Source of the DNA: Rs1 sp034111875
Lineage (GTDB): Bacteria; Pseudomonadota; Gammaproteobacteria; Pseudomonadales; Balneatricaceae
Direction: 5' to 3'
DNA: 37,818 nt
Assembly: GCA_034111875.1 (NCBI GenBank)
Contig: JAWUWK010000128.1
Coordinates: 1 to 37,818, forward strand
Part shown: piece by piece, positions 25,636 through 33,565 of the stretch
Numbering within the stretch: the stretch's first letter is position 1
Layout of the letters: the number at the start of each line of letters is the position of its first letter
The notes under the pieces: generated by a model
Databases searched by the model: none
The model's input: only the letters and a program-made list of their open reading frames with translations
What the model was told of the DNA's origin: nothing
Made by a program: the position numbers and the translations under genes

Positions 25636-26466
25636 ATGTCAAATGTTAAAACCGCTAATATTGATTTGAGTTCAATTTTAAAAGGCCAAGAAAATTTAAA
25701 ATTCGCCGATGAAGAAATCATACTCAACACTCGTGATTTAACCGTGTCCTACGCTGATAAACAAGCGTTACACGGTATCACGATGGATATTCCAAAAAAT
25801 CGAGTCACCGCGTTTATTGGACCTTCAGGCTGTGGGAAATCAACCTTATTGCGCTGTTTTAACCGAATGAATGACTTAGTAGATAGTTGCTCCATCGGTG
25901 GCGCCATCAATATGGACGAAGCCAATATTTACGCAAAAGATGTGGATGTAGCCGAGTTACGCCGCCGTATCGGTATGGTTTTTCAAAAACCTAACCCTTT
26001 CCCGAAAAGCATTTATGAGAATGTCGCTTACGGTTTGCGTATTCAAGGGGTTAAGAAGAAGCGGCTGATTGATGAGACCGTTGAATGGGCTCTAAAATCT
26101 GCGGCTCTGTGGGACGAAGTCAAAGATAGACTCCACGACAGCGCATTAGGTTTATCTGGAGGCCAGCAACAACGCTTGGTCATTGCTCGCACTATCGCGG
26201 TTAAACCCGAAGTGTTGCTGTTAGACGAGCCAGCCTCGGCGCTAGATCCTATTTCTACACTAAAAATTGAAGAGCTAATTCACGAATTAAAAAAAGATTT
26301 TACGATTATTATTGTCACTCATAACATGCAACAAGCCGCGCGTGTTTCAGATTATACTGCCTTTATGTACATGGGTGATCTTATAGAGTTTGGGGTAACA
26401 GATACTTTGTTTACACGCCCTGAGAAAAAACAAACAGAAGACTATATCACGGGCAGATTTGGATAG
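25636..26466 (+). CDS. pstB: Phosphate ABC transporter ATPase PstB
   Basis: Cytoplasmic ATPase powering phosphate import. Walker A is GPSGCGKST (62-70), the Q-loop sits in MVFQKPNPFP, the ABC signature is LSGGQQQR (173-180) and Walker B is LLLDEPASALDP (194-205), followed by the switch His in VTHNM. 276 residues, slightly longer than E. coli PstB owing to an N-terminal extension. It lies 31 bases after pstA. Confidence 0.97.
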   Translation: MSNVKTANIDLSSILKGQENLKFADEEIILNTRDLTVSYADKQALHGITMDIPKNRVTAFIGPSGCGKSTLLRCFNRMNDLVDSCSIGGAINMDEANIYAKDVDVAELRRRIGMVFQKPNPFPKSIYENVAYGLRIQGVKKKRLIDETVEWALKSAALWDEVKDRLHDSALGLSGGQQQRLVIARTIAVKPEVLLLDEPASALDPISTLKIEELIHELKKDFTIIIVTHNMQQAARVSDYTAFMYMGDLIEFGVTDTLFTRPEKKQTEDYITGRFG

Positions 26467-26493
26467 TTTCAAGACAACTTGAGGACATATATT

Positions 26494-27228
26494 ATGACAA
26501 CCATTGAAGCAAATACTGAAGGCTTTTCTAGCCATATATCCAAGCAATTTAACGATGAATTAGAGCAGATTCGTACAGAGCTTTTAGCAATGGGCGGCAT
26601 CGTCGAGCGTCAAGTACACCAGTCAGTGGAAGCGCTCCTGAGCGGAGATCTAAAACTGGCAGAAAAGGCATTGGCCATCGATGTGCAAACCAACGCAATG
26701 GAACTGCGCATTGATGAACGCTGCACCAGTATCATTGCCAGACGCCAGCCCGCCGCCTCTGACTTACGTTTAATAGTGTCTATTTCTAAGGCCGTGGTTG
26801 ACCTGGAACGCATGGGCGATGAAGCCGTACGCATATGTCGACAAACCATTGAACTCAATTCGTTAGGCGGATCACAGCATGGCTTCCAAGAGGTAAGACA
26901 CATAGCCAATTTAGTACGCTCTATGGTGAAAGATGTATTAACGGCTTTTGCACGTGCCGACACAGAACAAGCGTTGAAGGTCGCCAAAAATGATAGAGCT
27001 GTCGATCAAGAGTACCGTTCTGCCATGCGCACATTAGTCAGCTTAATGATGGAAGATCCACGCTCTATTTCAAGCTGTTTGAACGTCATTTGGGTACTGC
27101 GTTCACTAGAGAGAATCGGCGATCACTCACGTAATATGGCTGAACATATTATCTATCTAGTCAGTGGCAAGAATGTACGCCATCAAACACTCAATGAGAT
27201 GCAAAACACGGTAGAGCAGTCTAGCTAG
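26494..27228 (+). CDS. phoU: Phosphate-signalling protein PhoU
   Basis: PhoU links the Pst transporter to PhoR, holding the Pho regulon off when phosphate is plentiful, and tunes uptake. Start chosen at the ATG (MTTIEANTEGFSSHISKQFN), with GAGG at good spacing; a TTG at 26479 would add five residues. The 244-residue helical protein has the two symmetric three-helix repeats with metal-cluster motifs (DLERMGDEAVRIC and SLERIGDHSRNMAEHI). Last gene of the pst operon. Confidence 0.96.
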   Translation: MTTIEANTEGFSSHISKQFNDELEQIRTELLAMGGIVERQVHQSVEALLSGDLKLAEKALAIDVQTNAMELRIDERCTSIIARRQPAASDLRLIVSISKAVVDLERMGDEAVRICRQTIELNSLGGSQHGFQEVRHIANLVRSMVKDVLTAFARADTEQALKVAKNDRAVDQEYRSAMRTLVSLMMEDPRSISSCLNVIWVLRSLERIGDHSRNMAEHIIYLVSGKNVRHQTLNEMQNTVEQSS

Positions 27229-27259
27229 GACTGCTTTTAAAAAGCTAAGTAATATCGAA

Positions 27260-27281
27260 TTGGCTCGATGCTTAGAGCCAA
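27260..27281 (+). terminator. Hairpin after phoU
   Basis: TTGGCTC - 8-base loop - GAGCCAA, a 7-bp perfect stem about 32 bases after the phoU stop. No T-run follows, so it is only a candidate terminator. Confidence 0.4.
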
Positions 27282-27306
27282 ATATCTCAAATAACCAAAA
27301 AACTAG

Positions 27307-28154
27307 CTAGTTACTCGTTACTCGCCCGCTTGATAGTAGAAAATTTGCCATACCTTCAATGTTTAGAGGCAACCAGTTCTCATATTGAATCCAGTCCTGG
27401 TACTCAACCATGGCGACTTCTTTTTTGATTTGATCGACAGTTTTGCCCGCTATTAGGCCGGCTAGAACAGATGATTTTAACTTTTGCATATACACTCTGA
27501 CATCTGCAGTATCTGCTTTGATACCTCCCTAACCGGGGGCAGGTGCGAAAATTTCAAAGTCTAAGGATTCAACTTTTTTTACTTGATCAATCCAATGATC
27601 AATATTGGCTCCACCCATATTTCTTCATGGTAAACGCTTAGGAGATACGGCATCAGTGATGAAGGCAACATTTTCAGGTCTTACCGCTACAGCGATAAGA
27701 TCTTTACCGTGGCCTGGGCCTAACCAAGTCAACTCAAATGTTTTACTGCCAATGTTTAGCTCATGCGTCTCGTCAAACCGAAGCGTTGGCACCACTCCAT
27801 CAATACTGGCAGGGGCACTAGCTTGGGCAATAACCGTTGCGTTCTCTGCAAGTAAGCTTGCGCCTGATGCATGGTCGCCATGACTGTGGCTATAGATTAG
27901 ATGGCTCACAGGATTCTTTGTTAACTTAGCTACTTCAGACTTTATCCACTTAGCGGCATCAGCATTAATAGGGTCTATAACTACAGCACCTTCAACTGTT
28001 ATGACCACTATAGATTAATGCGCATTATTTTTAAGCCGGTAAATACCTTTGGCTATTTCAGTGACCGATCTTGCAGTTTTTTCCTGGGCCTGAATTTCGC
28101 GAGTCTGGACCACAAGAATGAGGTAACTGCCAGCGCTATTATTAATTTTTTCAT
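27307..28154 (-). pseudogene. Decayed exported metallo-beta-lactamase-fold hydrolase
   Basis: The minus strand encodes nearly all of an exported MBL-fold hydrolase, but in pieces. A signal-peptide start (MKKLIIALAVTSFLW, ATG at 28152-28154) is followed by a frameshift around 28100-28115. The next frame (TREIQAQEKTARSVTEIA...) meets TAA at 28015-28017, then reads VVITVEGAVVIDPIN and the metal motif SHSHGDHASG. TGA (27625-27627) follows RLP where Trp or Tyr is expected, and TAG (27529-27531) falls in the distal metal motif, which reads APAPG instead of APGHG. The last piece (MQKLKSSVLAGLIAG...) ends at 27307. Four lesions plus a lost metal His make function unlikely. Confidence 0.85.
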
Positions 28155-28205
28155 TAGATATTCAACCCTGCACTAAAATATTTTTTTAAGACCTGTGCGC
28201 GATGA

Positions 28206-28237
28206 CTAGGCTCAGTGATACGGCGTTAAAAAAACTC
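28206..28237. repeat. Dispersed palindromic repeat, copy 2 (partial)
   Basis: CTAGGCTCAGTGATACGGCG and the following TTAAAAAAACTC match positions of TTAGGCCCAATAATACGCCG plus TTAAAAACAAACTC in the copy at 35858-35890, with a handful of substitutions and one 1-2 base gap. Only one arm of the palindrome is present. Confidence 0.6.
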
Positions 28238-28522
28238 GAAATCTTCATTTATAAGTATAAAATCCGATTTTTTGCATGTTTTTGACTTGTCCCACCTGCT
28301 CTCGCTTATTAATGCAAAAGTCTCTTTTCATTTAAATACTCAGTATCAGAAAGGCATAATCATCATTTGGGGGCTATGGGCCACTTCTCTCAGACTCGAG
28401 ATCTGTATTAGACATGCAAACTATTGACCAAAAAAAATCATTAAATAATTTACAATGTCTGTGCTAATACAAGTTTATTAGATCATATTGTGATATCTTT
28501 CAAACGCTGAACTTTAAGTCAC

Positions 28523-28540
28523 AGTGCATTATATTGCACT
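28523..28540. promoter_or_regulatory. Candidate operator dyad
   Basis: AGTGCA - TTATAT - TGCACT, perfect 6-bp arms about an AT-rich 6-base centre, lying 81-98 bases upstream of the fusion diguanylate cyclase ATG. The form suits a dimeric regulator; the regulator is unknown and chance cannot be excluded. Confidence 0.3.
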
Positions 28541-28620
28541 AAAGATTATAATTACTGTAACAGATAATGCAAGCCACCCCATTCACCTTACTAATAGGCG
28601 TATAATGCGCAGTAATACTA

Positions 28621-30141
28621 ATGAATGACTACATAGTTTATGGTGATTTAAATTGCCCATACAGCTATGCGCTACACGAGAAGCTGAAAAGCTTAGCATT
28701 TTTAGATAACGTCGAATTTAGACTCGTTGAGCACGCTCCTGATTTAGGATTATATGGAAACCGGCCGGATATTCTAACTGAACTTGCCAGCGATGTGTTT
28801 GCGGTGCGTTCACTCGCCGAAGACGTTCCTTTAACCCTCCCTCTAGAAAGACCTGACAGCCGCTTGGCTATTTTGTGCGTCATCGCTGCACAAGCAATAG
28901 ATAAAGCCAGAGCCAATACCTTAAGAGCAACCTTTTACACTGCCCTTTGGGTTGAAGGGAAAGACATTTCTTGCCCTAGTGTTATATTCAAATGCATTGA
29001 AGAATCGGGTCTGCCTGTTGACCTTGAAGTCGAAGAAGAGTGTGAACAACAACTGGAAATTTGGCACTCCCAGTGGGATAAAAGTAAAGTGGGGTCGCGT
29101 ATTCCCTCGACCATTGCTGCCGACGATAGAAAACTCTTAGGGCTGCCAAGTATCGAAGACATCAAAGCTTTTTTTGCAGGAGAGGAACAGAGCCTAAAAA
29201 GTAATTCTAAAAGACCACATTGCTCGTCCAGTTTGCACTCGATCGCCATTCTTTGTACTTATGATATAACGGCTATGTGGGCCCCTATAGAGGTGATTAA
29301 AAGCGACTATAATTTATTGCTTCCCGCATCAATGCAAGAACTTAAGCAGTTGTTTAATTCGGAGGACCACGCACCTGATTTAGTACTTTTGCATGCTGAT
29401 GAGGACTGGTATGAATTATTGCGCGGCTACCAAAGCTTCATAGAACGCATGAAAATCAGCTACACGCCTATTGCTATCGTCGGCGCCGAGGATAGTGACT
29501 TACAAGAACTCTCTGCCTATTCTGCTGGAGCCGCTGACTATATCACTCAAGGCCGCTCATCGGGCATTCTCAAAGCGCGCATAGCGATGATGCTCGACCT
29601 TAAAAAATCCCGTGACTTTTTAGAGCGTTCTGCGCGCATTGATGGTCTCACAGGTATTAATAATAGACGCGAATTTGAAAAGCTACTGGAGCAAGAATGG
29701 CGCAGAAGCGCTAGAACAAATCAAAGCTTGGCACTGATCATGTTAGATGTAGATTTTTTTAAACCTTTTAACGACCGCTATGGTCATTTAGCCGGCGACT
29801 CTGCACTGCGTTCAATTTCTAAAGTATTACAAGATTCTCTTAGTCGTCCTTATGATGCGGTTTGTCGCTATGGCGGAGAAGAGTTCGCCATTTTGATGCC
29901 CGAGACCAATACCCAAGGTGCAAAAAGAGTGGCTCAGCAACTACGTCAAGCGGTTATGGATTTAAAAATTGCCCATGATCAATCAAAGGTTGTCGGTATT
30001 GTCACAGTCAGTCAAGGAATATCAAGCTACGTCCCCAACGATTCAAACTCTCCCATGTTACTTATTAAAGCAGCGGACAAAGCACTATATCAGGGTAAGC
30101 AAACCAGCAGAAACGCCATTGTCTGTGCTGGCGAATACTAA
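28621..30141 (+). CDS. DsbA-like / degenerate receiver / GGDEF fusion diguanylate cyclase
   Basis: A 506-residue cytoplasmic protein with three parts. Residues 1-190 look like a DsbA/FrnE-type thioredoxin fold: a first strand and active-site helix YGDLNCPYSYALHEKL with C12-P-Y-S15, and a C-terminal cis-Pro-like segment RIPSTIAADDRKLLGLPS. Residues 205-330 look like a response-regulator receiver that has lost its chemistry: the phospho-Asp position is His258 (LVLLHAD), the Thr position is Gly (IVGAED), and the Lys is Gln (DYITQGR). Residues 338-500 are a GGDEF domain with intact GGEEF (418-422) and RxxD I-site (R409-D412), so cyclic-di-GMP synthesis is expected. No signal peptide or membrane helix is seen. 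Redox or ligand sensing by the first domain is inference. A lone start ATG without an obvious strong Shine-Dalgarno leaves the exact start less sure. Confidence 0.88.
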   Translation: MNDYIVYGDLNCPYSYALHEKLKSLAFLDNVEFRLVEHAPDLGLYGNRPDILTELASDVFAVRSLAEDVPLTLPLERPDSRLAILCVIAAQAIDKARANTLRATFYTALWVEGKDISCPSVIFKCIEESGLPVDLEVEEECEQQLEIWHSQWDKSKVGSRIPSTIAADDRKLLGLPSIEDIKAFFAGEEQSLKSNSKRPHCSSSLHSIAILCTYDITAMWAPIEVIKSDYNLLLPASMQELKQLFNSEDHAPDLVLLHADEDWYELLRGYQSFIERMKISYTPIAIVGAEDSDLQELSAYSAGAADYITQGRSSGILKARIAMMLDLKKSRDFLERSARIDGLTGINNRREFEKLLEQEWRRSARTNQSLALIMLDVDFFKPFNDRYGHLAGDSALRSISKVLQDSLSRPYDAVCRYGGEEFAILMPETNTQGAKRVAQQLRQAVMDLKIAHDQSKVVGIVTVSQGISSYVPNDSNSPMLLIKAADKALYQGKQTSRNAIVCAGEY

Positions 30142-30305
30142 CCGGAATATTGCACCAATTGCTCATGCCCTAGCTTGCTCCTTATTTTTACTGACTTCTA
30201 TTTCTCAATCAACCGGACACACCCGTTCGGCGCTCAATCGAAAAAAAGCCTGTGAAAATTACTAACAACGCTATCATCACCGCATTGCATGCAATATCCC
30301 GGTTA
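30139..30305. repeat. Element bounded by 16-bp inverted repeats (MITE-like)
   Basis: TAACCGGAATATTGCA (30139-30154) and the reverse complement of 30290-30305 (TAACCGGGATATTGCA) match at 15 of 16 positions, bounding 167 bases. The left end coincides with the stop codon of the fusion diguanylate cyclase. No target-site duplication was found and no coding content is recognised inside. Confidence 0.45.
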
Positions 30306-30365
30306 AGGCAGTACAGATCGCGTTGAAACACCACTGATGTGCAGATCATAGCGATATTTAGCCGA

Positions 30366-30926
30366 CTAATAATTAGCAAAGGGGGGAAATATTTTAACTA
30401 GGCCGTCTTTTCCAATGTCTTTAAGCAACTCTATATTTCGCTCTGGGATCGCGTCTGAGTTCGGATGTTTGTCCAATACTCGGCTCATTTGCGCCTCGCG
30501 AATAATATGTATCATTGGGTAGGGAGATCTGTTGGTGTAATGACTAATATCATCCGCTTCAACTCCGGCGAATAGGTATAGCGGATGAAAACTCGCCAAC
30601 TGTAACACGCCCTCCAATGCGCGTTCTTGTAGTTTTGCTTCGCAGGCGGCTAAAAAGTCTAAGTAGTCATAAAAATCACCCAAACTGGCTGGCAGTACAA
30701 CGATGGTTGTCGCTATTACTCGCTCATCAGCGGCGCTTATAGACGCAAGTTCAGCACAGAAAAAAGTTAGCAATTCATCGAATTCTGTCGCTTGAGATAG
30801 CGCATAACGTATGGTTTTGGCTTTAATGACAGGTTTGGCGAAGGGACATAAGTTGAGACCTATGACGACATCTTCGAGCCACTGCTTAGACAAATCGAGT
30901 TGTTGCTGTGCCAATTGACTACCCAT
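30366..30926 (-). CDS. DUF1415 family protein
   Basis: 186-residue cytoplasmic protein of the DUF1415 family, function unknown. Family-typical segments seen are WLEDVVIGLNLCPFAKPV near the N-terminus, FYDYLDFLAACE, GVLQLASFHPLYLFAG and the NRSPYPMIHIIRE block. It is divergent from ubiC across a 222-base region and adjoins the inverted-repeat element on its 3' side. The conserved Cys-Pro-Phe and His residues hint at an enzymatic role, but none is established to my knowledge. Confidence 0.88.
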   Translation of the reverse strand: MGSQLAQQQLDLSKQWLEDVVIGLNLCPFAKPVIKAKTIRYALSQATEFDELLTFFCAELASISAADERVIATTIVVLPASLGDFYDYLDFLAACEAKLQERALEGVLQLASFHPLYLFAGVEADDISHYTNRSPYPMIHIIREAQMSRVLDKHPNSDAIPERNIELLKDIGKDGLVKIFPPFANY

Positions 30927-31148
30927 CTTAATTCACTAATGTCCTGTTTAATGTTGATTCGAGGCGACGACGGCCATCTAAGAAATACCTTAGCAACCAC
31001 TGTATTCATTGCGTAGAAATCGCTACTATAGCCGCAATAAGAGCAACATCCACTTTATTTAGGTTTTTTGACTCAATAACTGATCAAAATAACTGACTAT
31101 CTAAGCAGATATTACACTGCATTTATCAGGATTTACAGGAGTACTGGT

Positions 31149-31718
31149 GTGTCTATTAAAGCGGCGTTATCACCCATAAATTTTAGTACCCGATGGACGA
31201 CTTATCGCCGCCCCAATAACCTCCAAGCCCCAAAGCCTTGGCGTAATTGGCTCTGTGATAGGGGTTCCCTAACGCAGCATTTAATCGTCGCCAGTGATAA
31301 CCAATTTAGAGTGGAGCTTTTACAACAAGACTGGTCCTTTCCGTGCCGCAGTGAAGCCAAGCTCCTAGGCATAAAACACCGTCAAGTTGCCCTAATACGT
31401 GAAGTAAAGCTACTGGGAAAAAATCGAACTTATGTGTTTGCGCGAACGGTGATTCCAGCCCAGACATTAACAGGGAAACAAAAACAGTTGGCTATGCTAG
31501 GCAACCGTTCACTGGGAACTATGCTATTTACTGATCCGAGTATGCAGCGAGGTATGTTTCAAATTAGCCGAATCAAGTTAGACAGCGGCGAACTAGTATG
31601 GGCGAGGCGTTCTATTTTCTATTTGTCGGGTAAACCGCTCTTGGTTTGTGAAGTGTTTTTGCCTATATTAACTCAGATCACTTATCAGCCCTCACTATTA
31701 CCCCACTATACAATGTAG
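31149..31718 (+). CDS. ubiC: Chorismate pyruvate-lyase UbiC
   Basis: Converts chorismate to 4-hydroxybenzoate and pyruvate, the committed step of ubiquinone synthesis. The 189-residue product begins at a GTG preceded by CAGGAG. Family features include WLCDRGSLTQHL, an Arg/Glu-containing core (LIREVKLLG, FARTVIP) and the C-terminal KPLLVCEVFLP, carrying the catalytic-region Glu. It is 9 bases upstream of ubiA, with which it forms an operon. Confidence 0.93.
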   Translation: MSIKAALSPINFSTRWTTYRRPNNLQAPKPWRNWLCDRGSLTQHLIVASDNQFRVELLQQDWSFPCRSEAKLLGIKHRQVALIREVKLLGKNRTYVFARTVIPAQTLTGKQKQLAMLGNRSLGTMLFTDPSMQRGMFQISRIKLDSGELVWARRSIFYLSGKPLLVCEVFLPILTQITYQPSLLPHYTM

Positions 31719-31727
31719 AGCGATGTC

Positions 31728-32588
31728 ATGACATTAATAGCGCGACTTAAGATTTATTCGGCTCTCACTCGCTTTGATAAACCTATCGGCAGTTATCTGC
31801 TTCTTTGGCCAACTCTTTGGGCGCTTTGGATCGCCAGCGAAGGCAAGCCAGATGCCGAGCTAGTGGTTGTGTTCACACTCGGTGTTTTTCTCACCCGCTC
31901 AGCTGGTTGTGTGATCAATGACATTGCTGATAGAAAAATTGATGGACAAGTAAAACGCACTGCTAATCGCCCTTTAGCTCAAGGTCTAATCGCTACCAAA
32001 GAAGCAGTTTTACTGTTTATATTGCTCATGGCCAGTGCGTTTTTACTGGTGCTGTTAACGACTAACAGCATGACCGTTTATCTTTCGTTTGCAGCCCTTG
32101 CTCTGGCATTTACTTACCCCTTCATGAAAAGATATACCCAATTACCGCAACTGGTGCTGGGTGCAGCCTTCGGCTTTGGCATCCCCATGGCCTTTACGGC
32201 AACGATGGAGCAAATCCCGCTTATTGCCTGGCTGCTCTACTTCGCCAAAATTGCATGGACAGTAGCCTACGATACTATGTACGCAATGGTAGACCGAGAT
32301 GACGATTTGAAAATCGGGGTTAAATCCACGGCTATTTTATTTGCTAAGCACGACAACAGCATCAATGCGCTGCTGCAAATCGTCACATTATCTCTGCTGA
32401 TTGCCGTGGGTATCATCGCCAATCTAGGCAGTTTTTTTTATCTGGGCTTAATGGCAATGAGTGGTTTCTTTATCTATCAGCAATATCTCACTCGCCACCG
32501 TGAACGTGACAAATGTTTTAAAGCTTTTTTAAATAATCACTACGCCGGTTTAACTGTCTTTATCGCTTTAATGTTGAATTACTTATGA
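31728..32588 (+). CDS. ubiA: 4-hydroxybenzoate polyprenyltransferase UbiA
   Basis: Integral membrane prenyltransferase attaching the polyprenyl tail to 4-hydroxybenzoate. The 286-residue protein has about nine hydrophobic helices and both Asp-rich, Mg-pyrophosphate-binding motifs: NDIADRKIDGQVKRTANRPL (64-83) and YDTMYAMVDRDDDLKIGVKS. It directly follows ubiC; ubiCA upstream of phoBR is the pseudomonad order. Confidence 0.96.
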   Translation: MTLIARLKIYSALTRFDKPIGSYLLLWPTLWALWIASEGKPDAELVVVFTLGVFLTRSAGCVINDIADRKIDGQVKRTANRPLAQGLIATKEAVLLFILLMASAFLLVLLTTNSMTVYLSFAALALAFTYPFMKRYTQLPQLVLGAAFGFGIPMAFTATMEQIPLIAWLLYFAKIAWTVAYDTMYAMVDRDDDLKIGVKSTAILFAKHDNSINALLQIVTLSLLIAVGIIANLGSFFYLGLMAMSGFFIYQQYLTRHRERDKCFKAFLNNHYAGLTVFIALMLNYL

Positions 32589-32641
32589 TATTACAATAAA
32601 GACAGTAGAGTGTCGGACCAATTAATTAGTCTTTTTCGCCT

Positions 32642-32676
32642 ATGTAACAATATTGTCACATACTTAATTTGTAATA
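32642..32676 (+). promoter_or_regulatory. Candidate Pho box of phoB
   Basis: ATGTAAC-AATA-TTGTCAC (32642-32659) fits a 7-4-7 PhoB site with a good second and a weaker first half. A -10-like GTAATA lies about 11 bases further on. It suggests autoregulation of phoBR and lies some 180 bases before the phoB start. Confidence 0.65.
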
Positions 32677-32836
32677 GCTTGGGTAACTGCCAACAGGATA
32701 CCAGTCTGAATTTACAGACCCTTGGCATCTGTGTTTAGAGTAATTGGCTAGGAGCTCGAGTGAAGTAGTCACTCGCCAAAAAATGTATTACTCCAAGAGT
32801 GATGTATACTTTACCTATAGAGATAAAGAGGTTGCA

Positions 32837-33532
32837 ATGGGATCTGGCAAAAAAATACTAATTGTAGATGACGAAGCTTCTATCCGACAAATGATTGCAG
32901 TAGCACTAGAGATGTCAGGTTTTAATTGCTTTGAGGCAGACAATGCGACACTGGCGTTACAAATGATCATAGATAACAAGCCCGATATGGTGTTGCTAGA
33001 TTGGATGATGCCTAAGATGAGCGGTATTGAGTTGGCAAGACGTTTACGCGCTGATCAACAAACTGCTGATATTCCAATTATTATGCTCACGGCAAGAGAC
33101 GATGAAGACCATAAAGTGCACGGCTTAGAAGCGGGTATTGATGACTATATAACCAAACCCTTTTCTCCCAGAGAACTAGTGGCGCGCTTAAAGTCTGTGC
33201 TGCGCAGAGTGACCCCCAAGGGGATCGATCAAGTAGTAGAAGTCGACACGCTTATTCTCGACCCTCTCTCTCACCGTGCCAGTTCTGCAGGAACCACATT
33301 AGAATTAGGCCCCACAGAATATCGGCTACTGCAATTTTTTATGACCCATCAAGATAGGGCATATTCTCGCGCCCAATTACTTGATATGGTGTGGGGCGGA
33401 AATGTCTATATTGAGGAGCGCACTATCGATGTGCATATTAGAAGGCTGCGCAAAGCCCTCGGCAAGCGCCATGAATATTTAGTGCAAACCGTACGCGGTA
33501 CTGGCTACCGTTTCTCGGCTCAGACACCCTAG
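32837..33532 (+). CDS. phoB: Phosphate-regulon response regulator PhoB
   Basis: Transcription activator of the phosphate-starvation regulon. Start chosen at the ATG (MGSGKKILIVDDEAS) preceded by AAGAGG at 5 bases; a TTG opening at 32744 adds 31 unrelated residues. The 231-residue protein has a receiver domain with D11-D12, phospho-acceptor D55 (LLDWMMP), T85 and K107 (DYITKPF), and an OmpR/PhoB winged helix (GPTEYRLLQFFMTHQDRAYSR ... IDVHIRRLRKAL). Its targets here include pstS, pstC and probably itself. Confidence 0.96.
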   Translation: MGSGKKILIVDDEASIRQMIAVALEMSGFNCFEADNATLALQMIIDNKPDMVLLDWMMPKMSGIELARRLRADQQTADIPIIMLTARDDEDHKVHGLEAGIDDYITKPFSPRELVARLKSVLRRVTPKGIDQVVEVDTLILDPLSHRASSAGTTLELGPTEYRLLQFFMTHQDRAYSRAQLLDMVWGGNVYIEERTIDVHIRRLRKALGKRHEYLVQTVRGTGYRFSAQTP

Positions 33533-33565
33533 AATCCAACACAGATTATTAATAGGATTTATCCA

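Larger units (their letters stand above)
28155..28620. other. Intergenic stretch before the fusion diguanylate cyclase
   Basis: No gene is supported. It contains a dispersed-repeat fragment near 28206-28237 and two short dyads (CTAATA/TATTAG at 28464-28481; AGTGCA/TGCACT at 28523-28540), the latter about 80 bases before the next start codon. Confidence 0.45.

Noticed and set aside
30208..30224. AACCGGACAC as a second copy of the phoR MITE end
   Set aside because: Only 10 bases match, no partner end or target duplication is seen, and one such match by chance is not very unlikely.
29969..30265. Plus-strand frame overlapping the end of the GGDEF gene
   Set aside because: It is a shadow of the cyclase frame for most of its length and has no recognisable content.
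32744..32836. TTG-initiated extension of phoB
   Set aside because: The ATG at 32837 has a good AAGAGG site and begins directly before the receiver domain.
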